A stretch of 54,067 nucleotides of DNA from Oscillospiraceae bacterium (GTDB lineage: Bacteria; Bacillota; Clostridia; Oscillospirales; Oscillospiraceae): positions 1 through 54,067 of the forward strand of contig JAISJC010000050.1 in the NCBI GenBank assembly GCA_031261745.1, given 5' to 3'. Position 1 is the stretch's first letter, and each line of letters opens with the position of its first letter. Shown piece by piece: positions 8,377 to 16,973 of this stretch. A program made the translations under genes and the position numbers. The notes below the pieces were generated by a model. That model saw only the letters and a program-made list of their open reading frames with translations, was not told where the DNA came from and did no database searches.

Positions 8377-11300
8377 ATGAATTTCAAGAGGATTTTGACC
8401 GCGTTTCTCGCGGTTGTGATGGTACTCGGCATTCTGCCGTTCTCGGTGTTTGCCGCCGATTGGGGCGCGGGCGACACGCTTGACGACGCGCTCTCCGAGT
8501 TGAAAGTCGGCTTTGCCGACACTCAGCTCGACTGGCTCGTTCTGCCGAGCCTCGGCGTGATTAAACTGCGCTACACATATTATATGTACAAAAACGAGCG
8601 CACAGGAACCGTCGATGAAACGCCCGTGTATTGCATTGACCCGACAAAGGGCGGCGCGCACGAGATTGTGAACGCTGTCGGGTCGAACGACGACGGAAGC
8701 AATACCGCGACGTACATTCGCGGTGAGAAAGTCGGCGACGCCCGATACAGGGCGATTCTCGCGGCGGGTTATCCGCACAACCGCTTTCCGGGGCTTGGTC
8801 TGCAGAGCATTGAGGAGGCGTATTACGCAACAAAACTCGCCCTGTGGCTTTACATTCGCGGGAACGATCCCACGAAACTGACAATCAATCCCGCCTACGG
8901 CGACAATGATCCTGTCGCGTTGAGGGTGAGAAGCGCGGCGGTCAATATTTACAACAACGGTACAAAAATTAATCCGCCCGCAGAGCCTAAAATCTCTATG
9001 ACGGGCAAGCCGAACGCAATCGCAAAACTCGATGCGGGCGGCGAGTATTACGTCCAGGAGATTGAGGTATACGCCTCCGGCTGGATTGGAACGAACCCCA
9101 CGACCATCGGCGACGTTCAACTCTCTTGGGGCAGTGCGCCCCCTGCCGGTACTATCGTCCTCGGCACGAATGGCGAGGACATCACCTCCGCTCTAAATGT
9201 AAAAATGGGTTACGTTGACGGACGCTCCGGCAACTACGGAAAGGTCACAGTCAAGTATCCGGCGACAGGGTTGGACGCAAATTCGTTTTCACCGCCGACA
9301 CTTACCGCAGAGGCAATCGTACCGAATAACGACATTTATGTCGCTTACGCACAGGTCAACAAAGACAAATACCAGCGTTACCTTGTCGAACGCGATCCTA
9401 AAGTTTTGCTGAGAGCGGACTTTGTTTCTCAACTCAGCGCACCGTTTGAGGAGGACTTCCCCGAGGACACGGGTTTGCGTATCCGCAAGGTTGAGGCGGG
9501 AACGAATATTCCGCTCGCCGGCGCGGTCTTCGAAATCCGCGATCCTGACGGAAAGCTAATCTATTCACTCACCACGTCCGACAGCGGGATTATTGACATC
9601 CCTTTGTATGTCATCGGAAATTACACCGTAACGGAGAAAACACCGCCGCAGTATCACCTGCTCCCCAACGAGCGGACGCAGAGCGTCACCGTGCGTTACG
9701 GTGAGGTCGCGGAGGTCACGTTTGCCGATGATCCCTACGGCACTTTGCGCGTTATCAAGCTCGGCGCGGCGGACGGCAGACCTCTCGGCGGCGCGGCTGT
9801 CCGCATCCGTCATATTACGACCAACACAACGCGGGAGGGCATTACCGATTCCTCCGGCTCCGCCGTGTTCGACCTGCTTCCCATCGGCGCGTGGGAGATT
9901 GTCGAGTTGGTCGCTCCGAACGGGTTCGCGCTTGACTCCACCGTTCACACGGTTAATGTCACGCCGCTTAGTGACGGCGAAACCTCGTACACATTGACAA
10001 ATAAAGAAAATCCGGGGCTGCGAATTATAAAGTTCGACCGCCAGACTATGACCGCTATCGCGGGCGTCACCTTTGAGGTGTGGCGCGACGGCGAGTTGTT
10101 CGGCGAGTTTGTCACGAATGATTGGGGCGAGATAGAGATTCTTAACGCGCCCGCAGGCACATATACGGCGCGCGAAAAGTCCACGATTTCGCCCTACGTT
10201 CTCGACACGACAGCGCAATGGATTGAATTGACGGCGGGCGGCGGAATTCAGCAACTGATATTCCTCAATGACCGCAAGCCGGGAATTTGGCTCGTCAAGC
10301 TGGATTCGAGCAGCCTCACCGCAGTCGTAAACGCCAAGTTCCGCATCCGCGAAATCGGCGGAGCGTTCGACAAGGAGTTTACGACGAACGAGTTGGGCGA
10401 GATTGACCTCTCCGCGCTCGACCCCGCGACCTATGAGATTTCGGAGGTGTCGGTTGCGGAGCCATACCTGATTGACGACGCAATTCGCACCGTGAAAATA
10501 TCTGCCGGAGAGAACGCGCAATTTGTCTTTACGAACACGAAGAAACCAATACTTGAAGTCGTGAAGTACGACGCGCAGAATAACCTCTACCTCGCGGGCG
10601 CGACCTTCCGCATCGCCCGAATCGAGGACGGCAGCCACTACCTCGACCGCGTGACGGACACTTCGGGGCGCATCTCAATCGTCGCGGAGCCGGGCATTTT
10701 CTCGGTACAGGAGCTTGCCGCGCCGTCAGGCTATGTTCTCAATGATACCGAGTATCACGTCGAATTGTTCCCCGGCAAGACCTCACAGCTTGTGGTTCTG
10801 AATGAGAAAAAGCCGTCGCTCATAATCAAGAAATATGACTACGATACCGCGCTGCCGTTGCCTGGGGCGGAGTTCTCCGTCGCCACGATGGGCGGTGAGA
10901 TTATTTGGCAGGGCGTCATCAGCGGCGCGAACGCGACCGTGCAACTCGACAACCTCGACGTGGGTTGGGTAAAAATTACCGAACTCGCGCCGCCGCCGTC
11001 CTACCTCATGATGACCGAGAGCAAGGACGTGTACCTCGGCGCGGGCAAGACAGTCGAGGTCAAATTCGATAACCGCAAAAAGCCCGACCTACTCATTGTC
11101 AAGACCGACGCCGTGACGGGAGAGCCTGTTGCAAACGTCACTTTCGACGTGAAAAAGGTTGACAGCACGGAGGTCAAGTCCGTCAAGACGGATTCCAAAG
11201 GTGAGGCACTCTTGAAGGCTGTCGATGTCGGCGTGTGGACGGTGACAGAAAAGTCCGTACCCGATGCGTACCTGCTCGCAAAAGAGCCGACGCAGACAAT

Positions 11301-13950
11301 CACGCTCTCGCCCGCGATGACAGGCACGGTGCGGTTTCAGAATTACAGGAAGCCGACACTCACGATTAACAAAATAGACAGCACCACCGGCGACCCGATT
11401 AAGGGCGCGAAGTTCCATATAACCTACGCAAGCAATAACACATTTTCGGGCGAAATTAACGACCTCGGAACATACTACACCGACGCGGCTGGGCAGATTG
11501 TCCTCGACAAGCAGAAGGACGGTTGGTTCCGCATAACCGAGGAGACTCCGGCGGCGGGATACACAATAAAAGCGCCAGCTGTGCAGGAGGTCTACATCGC
11601 GGCGGGTACGAATAAAACCGTTGTGTTCGAGAATGTACCCAAGTCCGCAATCATCATCAAGAAGATTGACAGCGACACGGGGCTGCCCGTGTCCGGCGCG
11701 ACGTTCACCGTCCGCTACCTCGGCGGCACGAGCGGTTCGAGCGGCACAATAATCTTTGAAGGTGTGACCTCGAAAAACGGCACGATTGTTCTCGCAGGAC
11801 TGAACCCCGGCACCTATGTCTGCGAGGAAACCCGCCCCGCGAACGCCTACGAAATTAGCAATCCGAGCGTTCAGACGGCGTATATCACAGAGGACGAACA
11901 GGCTGTCGTTCAGCTCACGTTTTCTAACGCGCACAAGGGCAACCTCATTATTCTCAAAAAGGATTCCGTCACGAAACAACCGCTATCAGGTGCGACATTC
12001 AAGGTCACGTTTTCGGACGGGAGCGTTATAGGCTCGTCAAATGGCGAGTACACCACCGACGCCGAGGGCGTGATCAACCTGCACGAGAACCTGCCTGTTG
12101 GTTCGACGGTGATTGTTCAGGAACTCATTGCGCCGCAGGGCTACTTGCTCGACAGCACGGCGCAGACTGTGAAAATCAGGGAGAACACCACGCACAGCCT
12201 GACGTTTTATGACAAGCCGATGTCGGGTCTGCAAATAATCAAGGTTGACGCGGTGACAAAGACTCCGCTCAAAGACGCGCAATTCACGGTTTATATGAAA
12301 TCCGGCGAGATCGTCGGCACATATACCACGAACGGCGACGGCGTTATTATCCTCGACAACCTCGAACCCGGCTGGCTGAAAATCGTCGAATCGCAAGCAC
12401 CCGCGGGCTACCACCTCACAGATATTCCGCAGGACGTGGAGATTACGAGCAACCAGTTCGTCAAGGTGGTCTTTGAGAACACGCCTATGTCGGGACTGCT
12501 CATCGTCAAAACGGACGAAGCCACGGGCAAACCCCTCAAAGGCGTCGTCTTTGACGTGAAGCGCGCGGACGGTCAGTTTGTCGCGGGAAATATCCTCGAC
12601 GGCAATCAACCGAACACCGAGAACAATTCTCCCAACGGCACATTCGGAGAAAACGGCTCGGTCACAGGCAGTTACACCACCGACGCGAACGGGCGTATTC
12701 AGATTAACGGACTGGACGCGGGGCAGTATATGGTCGTTGAGCGCAAGGCGTTGGACGGCTACGAACTCGACACCGAGGTTCACGCCGTCACGGTCACGCC
12801 GGGTAAGCTGGCGACGCTCCAACTCACGAACCGACAAAAGGCGGGATTGAGAATCCTCAAAATTGACAGCGTGACGAAAAAGGGCATTTACGACGTTGAG
12901 TTTATGGTGTTCGACGCGAATAACAAGGTCGTCGGCACCTACCTCACGGACAACAACGGAGTGATTGACTTCGCGGGTATTCTCACCGAGGGTCGCTACA
13001 CCCTGCGCGAGACGCGCGCCGCAGACGGCTACTACCGCGACGATATGCCGCGCACAGTCGAGTTCAAGAGCGGCAAGGTCACGGAGATTGTGTGGGAAAA
13101 CACGCCGCAGATGGGGCAAATACAAATCCTCAAAAAGTCCGGCGACGACAACGAGGTAAACGGACTCCCAGCGGGTACTCCGCTCGCGGGCGCGATTTTC
13201 GAGGTCTACAACTACAAATCCGGCAACCTCGTTGACCGCTTCATCAGCGGCACGGACGGCAGAGCGATAAGCAAGCCGCTCCCGCTGGGTCGCTACACGG
13301 TCAAGGAGGTGCAGGCTCCGTCTTGGTACAGGCTCTCGACTGAGACGCTCGACATTGAGATTGAGTTCGCCACGCAAATCATTAAGCGCGAGTTCCTCAA
13401 CTACGCGGCGAACACGGGCGTAAAAATCCGCAAGGTCGGCAACTATGAGGCGATGCCCGGTGACACGATAACTTACACGATTAAGGAGATTGCGAACACG
13501 TCCACCGTGCCGCTGACCGACTTCTATTGGCGCGACGTTCTCCCGACAGACGCGGTGCGGCTGAACAAAATCGTCACGGGGACGTACAACCAGTCGCTGA
13601 AATACAAAATCCTCGTCACGACGAACAAAGGCGATACGAAAATCATCGCCGACAACCTCTCGACCACGCAGAACAATGTCATAGACTGCCGCAACGCCGC
13701 GCTCGGCTTGGCGAACGACGAGTATATCACCTCGTTCACGCTTGTGTTCGGCACGGTCAAAGTGGGATTCACGAAAGTGACTGAGCCGCAGGTGTTTGTC
13801 ACGGTAAACAAAAATCTGATAAACGGGTATCAGTTTGCGAACAAGGCCGATGTCGGCGGCAAATACGGCTCGGAGTGGGTCGTCGGCGCGACGAGCTGGG
13901 TCACACAGGTCTACGCGCAGCCCGTGAAACTGCCGAGAACGGGGTACTAA
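8377..13950 (+). CDS. Giant Cna-B/SpaA repeat adhesin with LPRTG end
   Basis: An 1857-residue surface adhesin. Signal peptide 1-26. An N-terminal thioester-type domain follows (Cys86 in YCIDP), but the second reactive position reads ATKLALW, with Lys153 where family members have Gln (TQ). From about residue 365 there are 14 tandem Cna-B domains of about 70 residues, each opening with an (I/L)xKxD...GAxF strand and closing with ExxxPxGY; such domains normally form internal Lys-Asn isopeptide bonds. A distinct C-terminal domain precedes the end. The protein stops at LPRTGY, with no hydrophobic helix or basic tail. ATG 8377 has AAGGAGG 6 bases upstream. The class D sortase upstream is the likely processing partner. 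Confidence 0.92.
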   Translation: MNFKRILTAFLAVVMVLGILPFSVFAADWGAGDTLDDALSELKVGFADTQLDWLVLPSLGVIKLRYTYYMYKNERTGTVDETPVYCIDPTKGGAHEIVNAVGSNDDGSNTATYIRGEKVGDARYRAILAAGYPHNRFPGLGLQSIEEAYYATKLALWLYIRGNDPTKLTINPAYGDNDPVALRVRSAAVNIYNNGTKINPPAEPKISMTGKPNAIAKLDAGGEYYVQEIEVYASGWIGTNPTTIGDVQLSWGSAPPAGTIVLGTNGEDITSALNVKMGYVDGRSGNYGKVTVKYPATGLDANSFSPPTLTAEAIVPNNDIYVAYAQVNKDKYQRYLVERDPKVLLRADFVSQLSAPFEEDFPEDTGLRIRKVEAGTNIPLAGAVFEIRDPDGKLIYSLTTSDSGIIDIPLYVIGNYTVTEKTPPQYHLLPNERTQSVTVRYGEVAEVTFADDPYGTLRVIKLGAADGRPLGGAAVRIRHITTNTTREGITDSSGSAVFDLLPIGAWEIVELVAPNGFALDSTVHTVNVTPLSDGETSYTLTNKENPGLRIIKFDRQTMTAIAGVTFEVWRDGELFGEFVTNDWGEIEILNAPAGTYTAREKSTISPYVLDTTAQWIELTAGGGIQQLIFLNDRKPGIWLVKLDSSSLTAVVNAKFRIREIGGAFDKEFTTNELGEIDLSALDPATYEISEVSVAEPYLIDDAIRTVKISAGENAQFVFTNTKKPILEVVKYDAQNNLYLAGATFRIARIEDGSHYLDRVTDTSGRISIVAEPGIFSVQELAAPSGYVLNDTEYHVELFPGKTSQLVVLNEKKPSLIIKKYDYDTALPLPGAEFSVATMGGEIIWQGVISGANATVQLDNLDVGWVKITELAPPPSYLMMTESKDVYLGAGKTVEVKFDNRKKPDLLIVKTDAVTGEPVANVTFDVKKVDSTEVKSVKTDSKGEALLKAVDVGVWTVTEKSVPDAYLLAKEPTQTITLSPAMTGTVRFQNYRKPTLTINKIDSTTGDPIKGAKFHITYASNNTFSGEINDLGTYYTDAAGQIVLDKQKDGWFRITEETPAAGYTIKAPAVQEVYIAAGTNKTVVFENVPKSAIIIKKIDSDTGLPVSGATFTVRYLGGTSGSSGTIIFEGVTSKNGTIVLAGLNPGTYVCEETRPANAYEISNPSVQTAYITEDEQAVVQLTFSNAHKGNLIILKKDSVTKQPLSGATFKVTFSDGSVIGSSNGEYTTDAEGVINLHENLPVGSTVIVQELIAPQGYLLDSTAQTVKIRENTTHSLTFYDKPMSGLQIIKVDAVTKTPLKDAQFTVYMKSGEIVGTYTTNGDGVIILDNLEPGWLKIVESQAPAGYHLTDIPQDVEITSNQFVKVVFENTPMSGLLIVKTDEATGKPLKGVVFDVKRADGQFVAGNILDGNQPNTENNSPNGTFGENGSVTGSYTTDANGRIQINGLDAGQYMVVERKALDGYELDTEVHAVTVTPGKLATLQLTNRQKAGLRILKIDSVTKKGIYDVEFMVFDANNKVVGTYLTDNNGVIDFAGILTEGRYTLRETRAADGYYRDDMPRTVEFKSGKVTEIVWENTPQMGQIQILKKSGDDNEVNGLPAGTPLAGAIFEVYNYKSGNLVDRFISGTDGRAISKPLPLGRYTVKEVQAPSWYRLSTETLDIEIEFATQIIKREFLNYAANTGVKIRKVGNYEAMPGDTITYTIKEIANTSTVPLTDFYWRDVLPTDAVRLNKIVTGTYNQSLKYKILVTTNKGDTKIIADNLSTTQNNVIDCRNAALGLANDEYITSFTLVFGTVKVGFTKVTEPQVFVTVNKNLINGYQFANKADVGGKYGSEWVVGATSWVTQVYAQPVKLPRTGY

Positions 13951-13957
13951 GCAAAAC

Positions 13958-13989
13958 GCAGAAAGGGGCGAGCAATCGCCCCTTTCTGC
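13958..13989 (+). terminator. Terminator after the adhesin
   Basis: GCAGAAAGGGGCGA (13958-13971) pairs perfectly with TCGCCCCTTTCTGC (13976-13989) around GCAA. The following stretch is T-rich but interrupted. Confidence 0.85.
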
Positions 13990-14061
13990 ATAATTTTCGA
14001 TTCATTTTATGCAGAAACAAAAATTAGGTGTGCAGAAAGCAGATGGTCGTGCACTGTGTTT

Positions 14062-14132
14062 GTTTACATAATGTAACATCATAGTTGACAACAATGTTTT
14101 CCATTGCTATAATTGGCTCATACAATGTAAAC
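14062..14132 (+). promoter_or_regulatory. Consensus promoter flanked by GTTTACAT / ATGTAAAC inverted repeats
   Basis: TTGACA (14085-14090), a 17-base spacer and TATAAT (14108-14113) make a perfect sigma-A promoter. GTTTACAT (14062-14069) upstream and ATGTAAAC (14125-14132) at the start region are exact reverse complements. The upstream copy also forms the palindrome TTACAT-A-ATGTAA (14064-14076). The arrangement suggests operator sites for a repressor; none can be named. Confidence 0.75.
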
Positions 14133-14151
14133 GAAAATGGGTGGTAATAGC

Positions 14152-14526
14152 GTGAAATTCTTTAAGAAACGCAATATTATAAGACTTTTCAGCGTACTGT
14201 TAGTCGCTTTGATTCTTGTGGGCGCGTCTGCGGCGGCACTGGCGGCGGGCGATGCCTCAGATGTCCGCGACACGGGAATAACAATCAAGAAAATTGACAG
14301 CGTGACAGGACTCCCGATAGAAACGAGTATGAAATACGAATCCATATGGACGTGGCACTCTGTTAAAGAAGTAATATATAGGGTAGCGTATGTTATTTGG
14401 ATAGTTTCTATCGTCGGGCTAATGCTCTGTGCTATCGCGCGGATTTTCATAACTCATTTTGAACGCCGCGAGTTTCGCCACGCGGAAACCGAAACCGCAG
14501 AATCTCCACACCGCACTACTGAATAG
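14152..14526 (+). CDS. Small secreted/membrane protein with a Cna-B strand fragment
   Basis: A 124-residue protein: signal peptide (to about residue 32, ending ALAAG), the short segment ITIKKIDSVTGLPI, one membrane helix (IYRVAYVIWIVSIVGLMLCAIA) and a charged tail. The short segment is the opening strand of a Cna-B repeat as found in the adhesin just upstream, but the rest of the domain is absent. GTG 14152 is preferred because GGGTGG lies 6-7 bases before it; ATG 14137 is possible but has no ribosome site. It is transcribed from its own consensus promoter. Possibly a decayed or miniaturised adhesin relative; function unknown. Confidence 0.6.
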   Translation: MKFFKKRNIIRLFSVLLVALILVGASAAALAAGDASDVRDTGITIKKIDSVTGLPIETSMKYESIWTWHSVKEVIYRVAYVIWIVSIVGLMLCAIARIFITHFERREFRHAETETAESPHRTTE

Positions 14527-14568
14527 ACATTTACAATTACAGACACGCACACCTACGCAGACGTTCAA

Positions 14569-14605
14569 GCCCTCGGATTGGCAACCGCCGATTCGGGGGC
14601 TTTTC
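14569..14605 (+). terminator. Terminator after the small membrane protein
   Basis: GCCCTCGGATTGGC (14569-14582) pairs with GCCGATTCGGGGGC (14587-14600), allowing wobble pairs and one mismatch, followed by TTTTCGTTTT. Confidence 0.7.
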
Positions 14606-14655
14606 GTTTTGCGCGTGGTGCCGTGCAGCGGCAAAATTCACTGCACATTTATGGC

Positions 14656-15726
14656 TTATCCAAGCGCCTTAACCCAATAGAAGAAGGCTTCGGGATTGCT
14701 GTATTTGTAGTCGTTGAAGTCTGCAAACTCCTTACCCGAAATCTCCCACTGCAATATATCTACCGTATTATCGTACTTTTCCAACGTGTTGCCGTCTGAG
14801 AGCAGTATTTTCACCAGATAAGCAACTTTCGCCGCCGCCAATATTGCCTGATTCTCATCGAAAGACAGGTCGGAGACAAACTTGTTGAAGTCCTTGAAGC
14901 CCTTTGCGATTGTGTCATATTGCTGCTTTTCCGTTTTGCCGCCGTGACCGATAATAAGCGCATAGTGTGCGCTGTCTTTCAGCACGTCCTCCGGCGTAAT
15001 GGTAAGACCGAATTTCTCGATTTCGTGTGTTGCGACGGCGTTGTAGCTCGCGAGGATTGCCGAGGCGTTTTCGGCGCGATCAAAGAGATTCCCAATGTCA
15101 TAGAGTTGTTTTAAGACTTCGACGCGCTTTGGACGATGCCCCGGCTCCGCCGAAAGCGAAATACCGATTGTGGTCGGAGCAAATGCCGTCAGCTTATCTC
15201 CGAGAATGGAGTCAATATCCGGCGTCCGCACCCGCGCATTCGTGCCGTCCGTGCTGAGAATATCTGAGGTGATTTCCAATTCCATCGTTTTCGCGTATGG
15301 GCTGGCGATGTAGTATAAATCCAAAAGAATGTATGACTCGTCTGCGTCATCGGCGAATGGCTGATAATAGAATTTGTAGTGTTCCGTGTCGAACACTTCG
15401 TCTATTTCCCTCTCCTGCTTTTCCACACGAGAGAATATTTTGCTTTCGGTGCAGACGCGGGAAAAGGTTGCTTCCGTATTGACAATCGGTTCCTCAACAA
15501 TAACGTCAATGTCAACAGATAGCCTGTGGATTTTGTCGAGCAACAGAATGAGCGATGTGCCGCCTTTGAATATGAAGTTTAGTTCCGCATTGACGAGGCA
15601 CTCCAAAAGATGGAGCGCGGCGATGGCTTTTTCAAGATTCTTCAGCTGTGCCTCCTGCCTGTTCCACCCGAGTTTCGTATTAACCGTGAGAAGCCAGTCT
15701 TTTGTAAACGAGGTTTCTGCGATCAT
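14656..15726 (-). CDS. abiEii: AbiEii-type nucleotidyltransferase toxin (type IV TA)
   Basis: A 356-residue DUF1814-family nucleotidyltransferase. The polymerase-beta-like motifs are visible: KGGTSL at residues 54-59 and SVDID at 70-74, with GDKLTAF further on as the family's third motif. AbiEii toxins arrest growth or abort phage infection and are held in check by the co-transcribed AbiEi. Its ATG overlaps the stop of the upstream gene by four bases, so the two are translationally coupled. It is oriented against the transfer genes, like inserted cargo. Confidence 0.9.
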   Translation of the reverse strand: MIAETSFTKDWLLTVNTKLGWNRQEAQLKNLEKAIAALHLLECLVNAELNFIFKGGTSLILLLDKIHRLSVDIDVIVEEPIVNTEATFSRVCTESKIFSRVEKQEREIDEVFDTEHYKFYYQPFADDADESYILLDLYYIASPYAKTMELEITSDILSTDGTNARVRTPDIDSILGDKLTAFAPTTIGISLSAEPGHRPKRVEVLKQLYDIGNLFDRAENASAILASYNAVATHEIEKFGLTITPEDVLKDSAHYALIIGHGGKTEKQQYDTIAKGFKDFNKFVSDLSFDENQAILAAAKVAYLVKILLSDGNTLEKYDNTVDILQWEISGKEFADFNDYKYSNPEAFFYWVKALG

Positions 15727-16457
15727 AACAATTCACTCACTTTCGCAAATTCGTCAGTATCCCGTAGCAATTCCGTTACCGCCGCTTTCTTCTTCCGCGC
15801 AGACGCATATTTCAACATCTGCGAGTAGTTCACGGCATATTTTTCGGTGGCGTTGCGGTAGATGTTTTGCAGTTCTGCGCCCTGATACTGCCCGTATATG
15901 TCGTCATCGCACACCAAGTCCACCAGCGTCTTTTCGAGATTCGCGGCGCGGATATTTTTCTCTTGCGTAAGGCTCGGATTTACGGAAAGCTCCGCGCGAA
16001 CCACAAACGGCTGAGATGACGATACATACTTCTCCATCTGTGTGAAGTCGCTTTTTGCGTAAGCGTCCACGCCGTCTTTGCGAAGCGCGGACAGCACCGC
16101 GCCTGTCGCCGCGCGTTTCATTTCAAGCGACACAACCGTGGCAAATGGCTGTAAGTTCATAAACTGACCGAGTGCGCCGGTGTCGGTAACGGTCACGTCA
16201 AGGTATTTGAATTGCTCTGACAACAGGGAGCAAACGTCCAAAGCCGCGTCACTGATAATCTGTTGAAATCTCGGCTTTGACGCAAAACTGTACACCCCCC
16301 TGCCGACGCGAGTAACCGCGCCTTGCTTTACGAGGTCGTTCACATTCCATATCACGGTCTTGCGGGAAATGCCGGCGTCGGTCTCTATCGCAAACGCAAC
16401 TATTTCGTCAATGGTACAATACTGCCCACTGAACCGTTCCATAATTTCTTTCTTCAT
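15723..16457 (-). CDS. abiEi: AbiEi-type antitoxin / autorepressor
   Basis: A 244-residue protein. The N-terminal winged helix (about 1-70: YCTIDEIVAFA...GISRKTVIWNVNDLVKQGAVTRVGRGVY) matches the DNA-binding domain of AbiEi. The remainder fits the AbiEi C-terminal antitoxin domain (NLEKTLVDLV near its end). AbiEi proteins both repress their own promoter and neutralise AbiEii. The ATG at 16457 has GGAG 9 bases upstream; a GTG at 16493 in frame lacks a site and would run into the operator. See the operator at 16471-16547. Confidence 0.9.
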   Translation of the reverse strand: MKKEIMERFSGQYCTIDEIVAFAIETDAGISRKTVIWNVNDLVKQGAVTRVGRGVYSFASKPRFQQIISDAALDVCSLLSEQFKYLDVTVTDTGALGQFMNLQPFATVVSLEMKRAATGAVLSALRKDGVDAYAKSDFTQMEKYVSSSQPFVVRAELSVNPSLTQEKNIRAANLEKTLVDLVCDDDIYGQYQGAELQNIYRNATEKYAVNYSQMLKYASARKKKAAVTELLRDTDEFAKVSELL

Positions 16458-16470
16458 TTGACACACTCCG

Positions 16471-16547
16471 TTCAAATTATCGCAACTATTCACTTATTTT
16501 CTCCGATAATTTGAATACAGTATACCGCTGATTTTGCGGTTTGTCAA
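16471..16547 (-). promoter_or_regulatory. abiE promoter and 12-bp inverted-repeat operator
   Basis: On the minus strand, TTGACA (16542-16547 complement), 17 bases and TATACT (16519-16524 complement) form a near-consensus promoter. Just downstream, TTCAAATTATCG (16471-16482) and CGATAATTTGAA (16504-16515) are exact reverse complements separated by 21 bases. Inverted repeats in this position are the known binding pattern of AbiEi autorepressors. Confidence 0.88.
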
Positions 16548-16587
16548 GCGTTTGAGCAGAGGAAAATAAATTTTGCAAACGCGAGCT

Positions 16588-16615
16588 GCGGGAGGGCAAC
16601 ACGCTCCGCTCCCGC
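16588..16615 (-). terminator. Possible terminator of the XRE gene
   Basis: GCGGGAG (16588-16594) pairs with CTCCCGC (16609-16615) directly after the XRE stop codon. The T-run on the minus strand is weak. Confidence 0.45.
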
Positions 16616-16616
16616 A

Positions 16617-16859
16617 TTACTTTATCTCCTGTTCCAGATTGCGAAACACGTCCGTGTCGAAAAATTCGACGAGCGGAATGTTCAGACCGTCGCACAGTTT
16701 CTTGAGCGTAATCACCGACAAGTCTTTTCTTTTCGGGTCGAGCAGACTGTAAACTGTGGAGGGCGTTATGCCGGATCGCACCGCTAAATCGTTTGGTTTA
16801 ATCGCTTTCGCCTCGCAAATTTCTTGCAGACGTTGCACGATTGCTGACTTTATCGTCAT
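16617..16859 (-). CDS. XRE-family (Cro/CI-type) regulator
   Basis: An 80-residue DNA-binding protein made almost entirely of a helix-turn-helix domain (IKPNDLAVRSGITPSTVYSLL as helices 2-3, then DLSVITLKKLCDGLNIPLVEFF). Such small regulators are typically autoregulatory. The chosen ATG at 16859 follows GGGTG by 6-7 bases. It is divergent from the SLOG gene, and the gap holds two palindromes (GTATACGCA-gt-TGCGTATAC and TACGCA-gg-TGCGTA) that are the obvious operators. Confidence 0.88.
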   Translation of the reverse strand: MTIKSAIVQRLQEICEAKAIKPNDLAVRSGITPSTVYSLLDPKRKDLSVITLKKLCDGLNIPLVEFFDTDVFRNLEQEIK

Positions 16860-16900
16860 ATTCATCACCCGCATAAGTTTACCCAAATATGCGCTATTGC

Positions 16901-16954
16901 GTATACGCAGTTGCGTATACTATCAGAATTTGCTACAATATACGCAGGTGCGTA
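16901..16954 (+). promoter_or_regulatory. SLOG-gene promoter with two operator palindromes
   Basis: TTGCGT (16911-16916), a 17-base spacer and TACAAT (16934-16939) form a promoter. Palindrome 1, GTATACGCA-gt-TGCGTATAC (16901-16920), covers the -35. Palindrome 2, TACGCA-gg-TGCGTA (16941-16954), covers the start site. A regulator bound at both would block transcription; the divergent XRE protein is the likely ligand. Confidence 0.85.
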
Positions 16955-16973
16955 AATTGTAGGGGTGATGATT

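Noticed and set aside
9565..13377. Long minus-strand frames opposite the adhesin
   Set aside because: Shadow frames caused by GC-rich codon bias; no ribosome sites and no recognisable domains.
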